Origin: Verrucomicrobiaceae bacterium
Lineage (GTDB): Bacteria; Verrucomicrobiota; Verrucomicrobiia; Verrucomicrobiales; Verrucomicrobiaceae
Direction: 5' to 3'
Length of the DNA stretch: 64,000 nt
Assembly (NCBI GenBank): GCA_016713035.1
Contig: JADJPW010000001.1
Span: forward strand, 620,001-684,000
Under the pieces are notes generated by a model. That model was not told the origin of the DNA. It searched no databases and worked only from the letters and a program-made list of their open reading frames with translations. The position numbers and the translations under genes are program-made. Of this stretch, positions 35,802 through 44,829 are shown one piece after another. How positions within the stretch are numbered: position 1 is the first letter of the stretch; each line of letters begins with the position of its first letter.

Positions 35802-36239
35802 TCACTGCTGTAGGCGCGGCATCAGTGGGGGGAATACCCACGCCACGTCCTCCGCCGTTTGCAGGCTGCCGCCCTCCATCCACTCGGCGGTGGTGATGAT
35901 CTCGTAGATGTTATCGAGCAGTTGTTTGTCTTTATTGACCAGATCTTCGATCTTCCGCGTGACGACTTTATAGCTCACGCCCTCAGCCTCCACGGCATCT
36001 GGGATCATCGGACGTGCCCCCTGCTGCGTCAGGGCGATGAGGCGCATCGTCTCAGCGGAGAGAGCTGTCATGCGATCATGGATCTGCATGTCACGCCGGA
36101 TCAAGTCAGAGGTGCGGCCAGCCTGCTGGATAGCCTCTGCCAGCGCCACGGCGGCGATGCTGAAAATGAGCAGCGCCAGCATCGTCTCCATCAAAGTGAA
36201 GCCCGAAGCCTGCTCTCGGCTGCCGAAAGGAATGCGCAT
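35802..36239 (-). CDS. type IV pilin-like / pseudopilin protein
   Basis: 145 residues. The prepilin peptidase site and N-terminal helix are clear: SGFTLMETMLALLIFSIAAV (cleavage after G, E at +5). The remainder is a short globular domain with a coiled N-terminal helix (QQAGRTSDLIRRDMQIHDRM). It would be processed by prepilin peptidase and assembled into a type II secretion or pilus-like structure. It starts 9 bases after the stop of the ATE-like gene on the same strand, so probably co-transcribed. Confidence 0.85.
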   Translation of the reverse strand: MRIPFGSREQASGFTLMETMLALLIFSIAAVALAEAIQQAGRTSDLIRRDMQIHDRMTALSAETMRLIALTQQGARPMIPDAVEAEGVSYKVVTRKIEDLVNKDKQLLDNIYEIITTAEWMEGGSLQTAEDVAWVFPPLMPRLQQ

Positions 36240-36247
36240 GCTTGCTT

Positions 36248-36931
36248 TTAAATCGTAACCGAGCTGCCGTCACCCAGGATTTTCCAGCCAGCTCCCCACT
36301 CCAGCCACTCACTCGGGCGAAACAGCTTTTTGTAATCATAAGCACTGTGCTCCTGCGTGGCATAACCAGTGTAGAGATGCTCCAGGCCATGCATACGGCA
36401 AAAGTCCACCTCTAGGAGCAGTGTATAAGTCCCCAGGCGGCGATTTGACTCCGTGGGATCAAACATCGCATACACACTAGAGGCAGCTTTCGCACCGACA
36501 TCGAAAAAGCTCGCCGCCAGCAGCCGCTCGCCATCAAAAACACGCAACATGCGGCTCACACACGGGCCACGCTCCGGTGTATCACCGAGAAAGTCCTCGA
36601 TCGACTCCGGCACATTCGATTTGAAGCGTGTTTTGTGTTTTTGAAACAATGATCGCAGTTCATCATCCATCCGCACAGGGGCGATTTCGTGCCGCAAGCC
36701 GCTATTCCCCATCCATACACGCCGCTGGCTCTTGCTCGGCCTAAAATCAGCCACGCGGATGCGCAGGGGCGTGATTCGCTGCTCAGAGCCGTCATCAGAC
36801 TCCTGCGTGCTATACCGAAAAAAATAGTTCCCAAAATGCCTCCATCCCGCTGCCCACAGCCGATCCATGATCAACGGCAGAGCCGAATCACAGATGAATG
36901 CTTCGTGGAACTGCGCAGGAGGTTCGTTCAT
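36248..36931 (-). CDS. arginyl-tRNA--protein transferase-like (ATE/Bpt) protein
   Basis: 227 residues from ATG 36931 (MNEPPAQFHEAFICDSALPL), which overlaps the upstream stop by four bases (ATGA); the longer frame to 37021 overlaps the upstream gene. WRHFGNYFFRYSTQESDDGS near the N-terminus and LRIRVADFRPSKSQRRVW, then the GNAT-like region AASFFDVGAKAASSVYAMFD, LGTYTLLLEVDFCRMHGLEH and LYTGYA are the C-terminal fold of ATE/Bpt transferases. These attach an amino acid from tRNA to protein N-termini for degradation. The family's Cys-rich N-terminal motif is not evident, so the activity is uncertain. Confidence 0.65.
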   Translation of the reverse strand: MNEPPAQFHEAFICDSALPLIMDRLWAAGWRHFGNYFFRYSTQESDDGSEQRITPLRIRVADFRPSKSQRRVWMGNSGLRHEIAPVRMDDELRSLFQKHKTRFKSNVPESIEDFLGDTPERGPCVSRMLRVFDGERLLAASFFDVGAKAASSVYAMFDPTESNRRLGTYTLLLEVDFCRMHGLEHLYTGYATQEHSAYDYKKLFRPSEWLEWGAGWKILGDGSSVTI

Positions 36932-38436
36932 TCGCTTCGGCTCAGTGCCCGCCTCAGGGCATTCGCAGTGATGCGCTGCACACGTGCATCTGGGCCGTGG
37001 GGGCGTGAGTAGTGGCTCCATGGCGTCATGTGACCGGGCGGCATGCTCAACCCCTGCCCCCAGAAGATGGTGCTGGCATTGAAAACGATATTCCCCTCTG
37101 GCCCGCTGAAAATGGTCGCAGCGTATTTCCCCAATCGAGTACCGCCCGCCCAGACATGGCCTTCAGCGACGACTTCGAGCCCTTTTCTCCCCGTATCAGG
37201 ATCACCGTGAAACTCCCAACCGACCAGCCCAGGGATGCTCTCGCCCTTTTTCATACCCGTGCCTTCAAAGAGCCAGTGATCCGGCAGCGCACAAGTCCAG
37301 TCGCCACCACCATTGAAGGGAACGATGGTGCGTGCGCCGATGATCTGCCGCTCATCCGGCCCAGGATTCTCAAAGGGGCCAAGCACCTTCGAGTAAGCCG
37401 CCTTTTCCTCCTCACGGAATTCCCCGTAGCACGTCTCGCGAGTCAGTCGGCGATTCGGCTGGCCTTCTGCATTCGCGGTGAAGGGCGTGACCATGTACAC
37501 ATCGTTCGCAGAGAGCCACAGCACACTGAGCCCCTTTTCGATCGCAGTTTTGACATTTTGAAACTGCCGCACGTCCCAATACTCATCATGACCTGGGCTA
37601 ATCATCGCTTTCACACGGGAGAGATTCGCCGCATCTAGATTATCCACGTTCGAGCAGTAGGTGACATCGTAGCCCTCCTTCTCCAGCCAGTAGCAAATGG
37701 GGAACTCCCATAGCAAAAACTCGCCACTCCCCATGCTCAGTGGCTGATCAAAAATCTGCACATACTTGCCGTAGGGACGATCAAAGCTCACGCTCACTCC
37801 AGGTGCATGCGCGGCACGCGGATCGGTGTAAAGCGATTCATCGACAGGCCAGCGATTGTAGGCCTGCCAGGTGTTGTCACTGCATTGAAAGAGAATATCC
37901 GCTGGACGATCATCTTTGACGATGAAAACGACATAGCTCTGCCAATAGGGCAGCTCTGCGCTATCTGGCAGTGTGCTCAGACGGCCCAAATACACGCCGC
38001 TGGGCCAGTCAGCGGGGATTTCCAGTTCCGTGCTAGCCTCCCAGGCACACTCACGGAGTCGTTGAGCCGCCATTTCAGGCACAGGCTGTGTCTGCCCTTG
38101 CAAGGGCCCCACAGAGCGCATCAGCCGCGATCCCGCACCGCCGTAGTAACCCATGCGGAAGATGTCGATGATGAATTTCGCCGTTGGCTTCGTGCTGACG
38201 AAGATTTTCAGCACCTCACCTGCCTTTACAGACTGATGTGAGCAATAACCCTCGATACGTGAGGTGCGGTATGACTTCGCACCATCTGGGATCATGCGTG
38301 TGAGTTGGAAAGAGGCACCCGCGTGGGCATTCTCTGTGCGAATCAGCGATGGAGCCCGTAGAGCACCTGCTCTCGCAGAAGTCAAAGCAGCAGCGGCAGA
38401 GGATACGGCCAGAAAATCACGTCGAGTAGGCATCAA
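36928..38436 (-). CDS. Tat-exported N,N-dimethylformamidase large-subunit-like protein
   Basis: 502 residues beginning MMPTRRDFLAVSSAAAALTS, a twin-arginine signal. The body matches the DMFase beta-subunit-like family: RIEGYCSHQSVKAGEVLKIF, FIIDIFRMGYYGGAGSRLM, WPSGVYLGRLS, FQCSDNTWQAYNRWPVDESL, VKAMISPGHDEYWDVRQFQN. The first domain is Ig-like and the second glutamine-amidotransferase-like. Substrate unknown; true DMFase hydrolyses dimethylformamide, but most relatives are uncharacterised. The stop overlaps the ATE-like start. Confidence 0.8.
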   Translation of the reverse strand: MMPTRRDFLAVSSAAAALTSARAGALRAPSLIRTENAHAGASFQLTRMIPDGAKSYRTSRIEGYCSHQSVKAGEVLKIFVSTKPTAKFIIDIFRMGYYGGAGSRLMRSVGPLQGQTQPVPEMAAQRLRECAWEASTELEIPADWPSGVYLGRLSTLPDSAELPYWQSYVVFIVKDDRPADILFQCSDNTWQAYNRWPVDESLYTDPRAAHAPGVSVSFDRPYGKYVQIFDQPLSMGSGEFLLWEFPICYWLEKEGYDVTYCSNVDNLDAANLSRVKAMISPGHDEYWDVRQFQNVKTAIEKGLSVLWLSANDVYMVTPFTANAEGQPNRRLTRETCYGEFREEEKAAYSKVLGPFENPGPDERQIIGARTIVPFNGGGDWTCALPDHWLFEGTGMKKGESIPGLVGWEFHGDPDTGRKGLEVVAEGHVWAGGTRLGKYAATIFSGPEGNIVFNASTIFWGQGLSMPPGHMTPWSHYSRPHGPDARVQRITANALRRALSRSE

Positions 38437-38497
38437 CTGGGTACGCCATAGCCAGCCGAATTTTCCACCCGCATCCTTCCCGCCCTCAGTTCATTCT

Positions 38498-38638
38498 CTA
38501 GTTCGACCGTCCTAGTTGGCGATCGGTTTTGGAATCACTGACGGAGAAGGCGATGCAGCCGAATTGCCAGTGGAATTTGGAAAGCATGGGATCGCGCTGG
38601 GCCTGCTCGATGAGCCCGGCGGTGGAGGCGCGTTTCAT
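38498..38638 (-). CDS. 46-residue hypothetical or gene remnant
   Basis: ATG 38638 begins MKRASTAGLIEQAQRDPMLS and continues KFHWQFGCIAFSVSDSKTDR before TAG at 38498. It looks protein-like (amphipathic helix, then a hydrophobic strand), but is short and could be the tail of a lost gene. No family recognised. Confidence 0.3.
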   Translation of the reverse strand: MKRASTAGLIEQAQRDPMLSKFHWQFGCIAFSVSDSKTDRQLGRSN

Positions 38639-38678
38639 TTCCTACAGCCAATCCGCCACCGTGATCGTGCGGGGAGGA

Positions 38679-39554
38679 TTATTTCTCATCCCTAGGCATC
38701 GGCGGCAAGTCTGGAGCCATGTCGAGGATGCGGCGCATGTCGCCGGGAAGTCCGCGTTGGGTTCGGTCTTCGAGTGAGGGGCTGAGAAGACCGAGGGATT
38801 TCAGGGCGGTGAGGCGGGTGGCGCGGTTGTCGAAGTAGAAATGGGCGTCGATGGGGTGCAGCCAGCCGGTGGCGTCTTGGATGACGTTGTTGGGGTGCAG
38901 GTCGAAGACATCGACTTCTCCGAGGAGGTCATGATCGAGGATGAATTTGCCGCCTAGGGCTCGCGGAGCAGGATCGCGCAGGTTTTGGCGGATGAGGCCG
39001 GCTTTGAGGGCTTCCCACTCGGGATGGATACCGTCGATGTAGGGCTGCGTGAGGACGAGTTGGAGTCGCCCGCCTTCCATCGTGCCGCCAAGCAGTTGGA
39101 TCTCGTCGTCGAAGAAGTGGTTGGAGAGCAGTTGATCACTCAAGTAGTCGAACAGCGACTCCGTGGCGCGCTTTCGGGCATCGGCGACCTTGAGGACGAG
39201 GTTCCGGTCAGGCAGAAGGGCCACGCGATGCTCTTTGCCGCCCTTCAGGGCATCGTCTCGCAGCACCTGCTCCACTTCATCGACTGACAGCCAGCGGCGT
39301 TTGCGGTCAAGCAGATCGCTCAGGGCACGGATTTCATCGTCAATTGATTCGCCCGCGCTTTCTGGAGCGTCACCACACCCTGCGTCCGCAAGGCTCTGCG
39401 CCGCGCGTCGGAGAAAGCCTGCCGCACGACCGTGAAGGGCTGGATCACAGGCTTGCCCGAGGGCTTGGATGATGGAGATGAACTGCTCAATGCCGAAAGG
39501 ATGCGGCAATTGGCCCCGCCTGTCAAAACCAGAGTCAACGTTGTGGGGTAACAA
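38679..39554 (-). CDS. kinase-like fold protein, polyvalent-protein type
   Basis: 291 residues. The second half carries kinase-fold elements: HRVALLPDRNLVLKV (ATP-binding lysine strand), VDVFDLHPNNVIQ (catalytic-loop equivalent, HxxN) and GWLHPIDAHFYFDN (metal-binding Asp). This resembles kinase-like domains found in phage- and plasmid-borne polyvalent proteins. The N-terminal 90 residues are less regular, and another frame over 39320-39538 also looks protein-like, so a frame error near 39355 cannot be excluded. Function unknown; the low similarity to neighbours suggests acquisition. Confidence 0.55.
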   Translation of the reverse strand: MLPHNVDSGFDRRGQLPHPFGIEQFISIIQALGQACDPALHGRAAGFLRRAAQSLADAGCGDAPESAGESIDDEIRALSDLLDRKRRWLSVDEVEQVLRDDALKGGKEHRVALLPDRNLVLKVADARKRATESLFDYLSDQLLSNHFFDDEIQLLGGTMEGGRLQLVLTQPYIDGIHPEWEALKAGLIRQNLRDPAPRALGGKFILDHDLLGEVDVFDLHPNNVIQDATGWLHPIDAHFYFDNRATRLTALKSLGLLSPSLEDRTQRGLPGDMRRILDMAPDLPPMPRDEK

Positions 39555-39590
39555 CCGAGTGGGCGAGTTTCATGGTTGAGTTATTTAAAC

Positions 39591-40289
39591 TCAATCTGCT
39601 GACCAGATTACCGTGTTAGGACCGGTTATGCGTGAGCAACTTGTCTGATGATACCAACGCAAGGGAGATGTTGAGATTATACCCTGATTCGTCGTCAACT
39701 CGCCTTCGCAGGTGCCATTGTAGTTTGCCTTCAGAATGTGAGGCGACTTTTGCCCTTCTTCGCATTCAACCATGGGATTACTCCATTCGACCCGAATTGG
39801 TGGTGAATCGCATTGCACTCCATAACCCGTTTCTGTAAAAACCAAAGCTCGCCTGATAAACACGGATTTCGTTTTTACGATACCACAGCTCATTTTTCGA
39901 TTTGTGGAATAATCAACAAGGGAGAAGTGCCAATGCGTTAGTCCATTTGAATCCACCTCACCGCGCTTCACTTGGTAACCGTATTCATTGCCCACTTTCC
40001 AAGCGAAGGGCGTATTTGTGCGTCCATTACCTGCATAGCCGGCCCAGTCAGAACCACCACCCCAGTTAACCCCTTTGTTTGACGATTCTTTATATGCCTT
40101 ATCCTCAGCCCACTGGAGTCCACCGTGCGCCCATTCATCATGGCCTGTAAAATTTATCTGAAGCGCAAGGGAATAAAGCCATTTAAACGGCGCATTTTCA
40201 GGAAACGTGGATATGCAAATATCCACTGAATAGCCAACCATGCCCACAGCATCAGATTCAAACCATGTGTGTATCGACTTCGGTTCCAT
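39591..40289 (-). CDS. hypothetical protein, AT-richer than neighbours
   Basis: 232 residues starting MEPKSIHTWFESDAVGMVGY. Rich in Trp, Gly, Tyr and Asn, with beta-strand character (HDEWAHGGLQWAEDKAYKES, WGGGSDWAGYAGNGRTNTPF) and five or more cysteines late in the sequence. No signal peptide visible. No family recognised with confidence. Base composition is visibly poorer in GC than the flanking genes, consistent with recent transfer. Confidence 0.55.
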   Translation of the reverse strand: MEPKSIHTWFESDAVGMVGYSVDICISTFPENAPFKWLYSLALQINFTGHDEWAHGGLQWAEDKAYKESSNKGVNWGGGSDWAGYAGNGRTNTPFAWKVGNEYGYQVKRGEVDSNGLTHWHFSLVDYSTNRKMSCGIVKTKSVFIRRALVFTETGYGVQCDSPPIRVEWSNPMVECEEGQKSPHILKANYNGTCEGELTTNQGIISTSPLRWYHQTSCSRITGPNTVIWSAD

Positions 40290-40309
40290 GCTTATGTGAT
40301 CGAAGATGA

Positions 40310-40492
40310 TCAGGCGGCAACTTTGGCCCGCTTGACCGTTTTGCGGCGGCGGGCCGCTGGCTTGGCGATGAAGAAGCTGTTTTTGTTACCGAGGACTCCA
40401 GGGAAGTCGCCTTCCAGTTCAACGAGCATCTGCATGTGCTTCGTGAGGCGGCTCTTCTCTGCCGGGGTCATTTGGGCTAGGGGCTTCATCAT
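40310..40492 (-). CDS. 60-residue hypothetical protein with basic tail
   Basis: MMKPLAQMTPAEKSRLTKHM opens a charged helix; the C-terminus is very basic (KPAARRRKTVKRAKVAA), suggesting nucleic-acid contact. No family recognised. It stands between the AT-rich gene and the GNAT-like gene, all on the minus strand. Confidence 0.45.
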   Translation of the reverse strand: MMKPLAQMTPAEKSRLTKHMQMLVELEGDFPGVLGNKNSFFIAKPAARRRKTVKRAKVAA

Positions 40493-40523
40493 GTTCGGAG
40501 GCTAGTACAAAGGCTGTGCTCGT

Positions 40524-41174
40524 TCAAGCCCTGGCTCCAGGATTGTCCACGCGGGCTGCAAACATCTTTATCTCGTGCTTTTCGATCGCAAACAGTTCTT
40601 CAATCGGCCTGAGTAGCTGGCGTTCGTAGAATGGAGCCGAGTCGAGCGTGGCCTCACCCCAAACACGTTTGCAGCCTAGTTCGCGGGCCAGCAGACAAAC
40701 AGATTGGAGCATCTGCAATCCGACTGCCTTCACTCCTACAAGCTGCCCGCAGATGCTGGGATGCACGAAAAGGAAGTCGATCATCAGATGATGACACCAA
40801 GTGCGCCGGACCATCGCAGCCCCCAAGATGCCCAGAAACCAGTCCGCCGTGACCTTGAGGTGAAAGCAAAACTCTCCTTGGGAATGATCGGCGATGAGCC
40901 GTTCCAAATGCACAAGGCTGGTAGCAAACGTCTTGGTGTCCCGGTAGTGCCGCCAGCGCTTGGCGGCGAGCTGGGCAAACTCACACGCATCCGCAGCGCG
41001 GCTTCTCATAGCGGGTTTGCCGCTCAGCTTGGGAGAGACCTTCCAACGCTTCACGGCACGAATATCGAGATCAGTAGCAAAGCTCATCAACGCCTCGGTG
41101 GTCACGCCATCCTTCACCACCGGAAAGCGCAGTGGCATCTGAAACGGTGTGGAGGATGGCTTTTTCGAGGCCAT
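40524..41174 (-). CDS. hypothetical protein with GNAT-like C-terminus
   Basis: 216 residues. The segment HHLMIDFLFVHPSICGQLVG, VKAVGLQMLQSVCLLARELG, CKRVWGEATLDSAPFYERQL has the order of a GNAT acetyltransferase core (strand-helix with a pantetheine-binding-like VGVKAVG loop, then the late SAPFYER). The N-terminal third is basic and unassigned. Substrate unknown. It lies 12 bases downstream of the pyruvate carboxylase gene on the same strand. Confidence 0.55.
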   Translation of the reverse strand: MASKKPSSTPFQMPLRFPVVKDGVTTEALMSFATDLDIRAVKRWKVSPKLSGKPAMRSRAADACEFAQLAAKRWRHYRDTKTFATSLVHLERLIADHSQGEFCFHLKVTADWFLGILGAAMVRRTWCHHLMIDFLFVHPSICGQLVGVKAVGLQMLQSVCLLARELGCKRVWGEATLDSAPFYERQLLRPIEELFAIEKHEIKMFAARVDNPGARA

Positions 41175-41186
41175 GGATGTTTCGGG

Positions 41187-44100
41187 CTACTTCACCAGCC
41201 TCACCAGCAGATCCTTGCTCTCGACGCTTTCGCCGATTTTGATGCAGATCTCGCTGACGGTGCCGACACCGGGGGAGGCGACAGCGGCGAACATCTTCAT
41301 GGCTTCAAGCGTGAGGAGGGTTTCGCCTTCTTTGACTTTTTGGCCGACGCTGACGGCGATGCTGGCGACCATGCCGGGCATGGGGGCTCCGACTTGAGTC
41401 GGATCGGCGGGATCGGCTTTGGTTTTGGTGACGGCGTTTTTGGCGAGGGCTTTGTTGGTGACGGTGGTGTGGCGTGGGTAGCCGTTGAGCTCGAAGATGG
41501 CGGTCTGCTGGCCGGCGGCGTCGGGCTCGGTCATGTTGAGGAGGCGGACGAAGAGGGTTTTGCCTTCTTCGAGGCTGATGTGGATCTCTTCCTTGTCACG
41601 CAGGCCGTAGTAGTAGGCGGGCGTGGGCAGGACGGAGACATCGCCGTGGGCCTTGCGGAAGTCGGCGAACTTCAGGAAGACATCGGGATACATGAGGTAG
41701 CTCCACACATCGTCCTCGGTGGGCTTCTTTTTGAGCTTCTGCTCCAGCTCGGCGCGGACGTCGGCGAGGTTGATCTTCGCGGCGTGGGTGCCGGGGCGGC
41801 CTTTGATGCGCTTGCCACCTTTGCCGACGATGGCATCGGCGAGCTTGTTCCACTTTTTGCGGCTGTCGGCGGCTTTGTTGGCCTCCATGCCGTAGAAGGG
41901 CTCGCCCAGCCAGCCTTCGAACATGCTGGTGACGTCCTTGCTCCACTTCGTGCCGGTGAGGTTGAAGATGTCGGTGGGCTTCACGCCACGGGCGACGCAC
42001 TCGATGGCGAGGTCGCCGACGACTTTGCTGGATGGCGTGACTTTGACGATGTCGCCGCAGAGTTGGTTCACCTCGGCGTAAGCGTGGGCGATCTCCGGCC
42101 AGCGGGGGCCGAGGCCCATGCCGTGGGCTTGCTCTTTGAGATTGGTGTATTGGCCGCCAGGCATCTCGTGGAGATAGACCTCAGCGGTGCCGTAGGGCTC
42201 TGCGGTGTCGAATGGCTTGTAGAAGGCTCGGACGGCAGCCCAATAGTCGCTGAATTCCTGCAACGCCTCGGAATCGAGGCCTGTGTCACGCGGCGTGTGC
42301 TGCATGGCAGCGACGAGGGAGTTCAGGTTCGGCTGTGAGGTGCCGCCTGAGAGCGAGCTGATGGCTGCATCGACGACATCGACATTGGCGATGGAGGCCT
42401 CCAGCAGGCTGGAGGCATTCAGGCCACTGGTGTCATGCGTGTGGAAGTGGATCGGCAGGCCGACTTCATCCTTCAGGGCTTTGACGAGCTTTTTCGCGGC
42501 AAAGGGGCGGACGAGGCCGGCCATGTCTTTGATGCAGAGCATGTGTGCACCCATCTTTTCGAGCTCCTTGGCGAGGCGGACGTAGTATTGGATGTCGTAC
42601 TTGTCGCGCTTCGGATCAAGGATGTCGCCGGTGTAGCAGAGCGTGCCTTCGCAGATGCTGGTGGTGTCTTCACGCACGGCCTGCATGGCGGCGGTGAGGT
42701 TTGGCAGGTAATTCAGCGAGTCAAAGATGCGGAAGATGTCCATGCCGTTCTCGGCGGCATGTTTGATGAAGCCTTTGACGACGTTGTCGGGGTAGTTCGT
42801 GTAGCCGACGGCATTGGAGCCACGGAAGAGCATCTGGAGCAGGATATTCGGCACCTTCGCACGGATCTGGCGTAGGCGCTCCCAGGGATCTTCGCGGAGG
42901 AAACGCATGCTGACATCGAAGGTGGCACCACCCCACATTTCGAGGCTGAAAAGGTTCGGCGTGCGGCGAGCGACTGCATCCGCCACGGCGAGCATGTCAA
43001 AGCTGCGCATGCGGGTGGCGAGCAGCGACTGATGCGCATCACGCATGGTGGTGTCGGTGATGAGCAGGCGCTTTTGCTTGGCGACCCAGTCTTTGCAGAA
43101 CTTCTCCGGGCCCATCTCGGTGAGTAGGTCTTTGGTGCCTTTGGCCGGTGCGACGCGGTGGTCACTTTTCGGAATGGGCGGAGCGATGGAGACGGCGTCG
43201 AGTTTGTGGCCTTTGGAGAATGGATTGCCATTCACAATGACGTCCGCGAGGTAGTTCAGCAGCTTCGTAGCGCGGTCTTTGCGTGCGACGAACTTCAGTA
43301 GTTCGGGGTTGTTATCAATGAACCGCGTGGTGGCCTGTCCAGCGCGGAATTCAGGGTGATGCACCACGTTCATGATGAACGGGATGTTCGTCTTCACACC
43401 ACGGATGCGGAACTCACGCAGGCCGCGGTCCATGCGGTCGAGCGCCTGCTCATAGGTGCGGGCAAAGACGGTCATCTTCACGAGCATCGAGTCATAGTAA
43501 GGCGTGATGACTGCATTCGTGGCTCCGAGAGCTCCATCGAGACGGATGCCGAAGCCACCTGCGCTGCGGTAGGTCAAAATTTTGCCAAAGTCGGGTGTGA
43601 AGCCGTTTTCGGGGTCTTCGGTGGTGATTCGGCACTGCACGGCGAATCCGCTCTTCTCGATCTTGTCCTGCACGGGCAGTGCGAGAGGCTCGTCATGCAT
43701 TTTGTGTCCCTGAGCGATCAAGATCTGGCTGCGCACGATGTCGATGCTGGTGATCTCCTCTGTCACGGTGTGCTCCACCTGAATGCGGGGGTTCATCTCG
43801 ATGAAGAACCACTCGCCGGTCTCGTGATCGACGAGGAACTCGACGGTGCCGGCGTGTGTGTAGTTCACTTCGCGGGCCAAATTGACCGCCGCATCGCATA
43901 GCCTGTCGATGATCTCTTGTTTCACGCCATAGCTCGGCGCCTGCTCGATCACTTTTTGATGGCGGCGCTGCACGGAGCAATCACGCTCGTGCAAATGGAG
44001 CACGGTGCCGTGTTTATCGGCCAGGATCTGCACTTCGATGTGCTTGGCCTTGCCGACGAATTTTTCCAAAAAGACGGCTCCATTGCCGAAAGCGCGTTCC

Positions 44101-44720
44101 GCCTCGGTTTGGGCCTCATCGAGCAGTTTTTCGAGATCTTTAGCATCACGCACGATGCGCATGCCGCGACCACCACCACCGAAGGCTGCCTTGATGATGA
44201 GCGGGAAGCCGATTTTTTTCGCCACAGCGATCGCCACTTTACGGTCACTCACGGGCTCGTCAGTGCCTTCGAGGATGGGCACATTCAATTTGCGGGCCAC
44301 ATTGCGGGCGGCCGTTTTGTCGCCCATCATGGTCAGAATCTTCGGATCTGGCCCGATGAAGATGATGCCAGCTTTTTCACATGCCTTTGAGAAGTCTGGA
44401 TTCTCACTGAGGAAGCCGTAACCAGGGTGAATCGCGTCCACGCCCTTTTCTTTGGCCAATGCCACGATGCCTTCGTAGTCGAGGTATGCACCGAGTGCTC
44501 CTTTGTCTTTGTTCAATTCATAGGCCTCATCTGCTTTGAAGCGATGCGGACAAAAGCGGTCCTCCTGCGCATAGATGCCGACGGTGCGGATACCCAGCTC
44601 CGTAGCCGCCCGCATGACGCGAATGGCGATTTCAGAGCGGTTCGCGACCATCAGTTTTCGGATCGGGCGGATGGCGGGGCCGGAGATGCGAAAGGCGGTA
44701 TCAGCGGGAGTCTTGGGCAT
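41187..44720 (-). CDS. pyc: pyruvate carboxylase
   Basis: 1177 residues, full length for the single-chain enzyme. N-terminal biotin carboxylase (KLMVANRSEIAIRVMRAATE, ATP-grasp AAFGGGGRGMRIVRDAKDLE, FIEMNPRIQVEHTVTEEITS); central carboxyltransferase TIM barrel (LLITDTTMRDAHQSLLATRM, FEMWGGATFDVSMRFLREDPW, IHFHTHDTSGLN); PYC/OADA domain; C-terminal biotinyl domain with the carrier lysine in TLEAMKMFAAV. It carboxylates pyruvate to oxaloacetate, replenishing the TCA cycle. It follows an unrelated CorA-like gene; no repressor is visible. Confidence 0.96.
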   Translation of the reverse strand: MPKTPADTAFRISGPAIRPIRKLMVANRSEIAIRVMRAATELGIRTVGIYAQEDRFCPHRFKADEAYELNKDKGALGAYLDYEGIVALAKEKGVDAIHPGYGFLSENPDFSKACEKAGIIFIGPDPKILTMMGDKTAARNVARKLNVPILEGTDEPVSDRKVAIAVAKKIGFPLIIKAAFGGGGRGMRIVRDAKDLEKLLDEAQTEAERAFGNGAVFLEKFVGKAKHIEVQILADKHGTVLHLHERDCSVQRRHQKVIEQAPSYGVKQEIIDRLCDAAVNLAREVNYTHAGTVEFLVDHETGEWFFIEMNPRIQVEHTVTEEITSIDIVRSQILIAQGHKMHDEPLALPVQDKIEKSGFAVQCRITTEDPENGFTPDFGKILTYRSAGGFGIRLDGALGATNAVITPYYDSMLVKMTVFARTYEQALDRMDRGLREFRIRGVKTNIPFIMNVVHHPEFRAGQATTRFIDNNPELLKFVARKDRATKLLNYLADVIVNGNPFSKGHKLDAVSIAPPIPKSDHRVAPAKGTKDLLTEMGPEKFCKDWVAKQKRLLITDTTMRDAHQSLLATRMRSFDMLAVADAVARRTPNLFSLEMWGGATFDVSMRFLREDPWERLRQIRAKVPNILLQMLFRGSNAVGYTNYPDNVVKGFIKHAAENGMDIFRIFDSLNYLPNLTAAMQAVREDTTSICEGTLCYTGDILDPKRDKYDIQYYVRLAKELEKMGAHMLCIKDMAGLVRPFAAKKLVKALKDEVGLPIHFHTHDTSGLNASSLLEASIANVDVVDAAISSLSGGTSQPNLNSLVAAMQHTPRDTGLDSEALQEFSDYWAAVRAFYKPFDTAEPYGTAEVYLHEMPGGQYTNLKEQAHGMGLGPRWPEIAHAYAEVNQLCGDIVKVTPSSKVVGDLAIECVARGVKPTDIFNLTGTKWSKDVTSMFEGWLGEPFYGMEANKAADSRKKWNKLADAIVGKGGKRIKGRPGTHAAKINLADVRAELEQKLKKKPTEDDVWSYLMYPDVFLKFADFRKAHGDVSVLPTPAYYYGLRDKEEIHISLEEGKTLFVRLLNMTEPDAAGQQTAIFELNGYPRHTTVTNKALAKNAVTKTKADPADPTQVGAPMPGMVASIAVSVGQKVKEGETLLTLEAMKMFAAVASPGVGTVSEICIKIGESVESKDLLVRLVK

Positions 44721-44829
44721 GGTGTTTTAGGGGGCAAAAAGGGCGGCTATTCTCCCGTGATTTCCCCCCGTGGCAAGGAGGACGATGCAAAGACCTCTAA
44801 AGCGATGAAATAGTGCCTTTTTCAGGAGC

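Noticed and set aside
39320..39554. Frameshift in the kinase-like gene
   Set aside because: A second frame looks protein-like, but no single-base repair is clearly better than the uninterrupted 291-codon frame.
40704..42338. 544-codon plus-strand ORF
   Set aside because: It is antisense to the pyruvate carboxylase and GNAT-like genes, with no family features.
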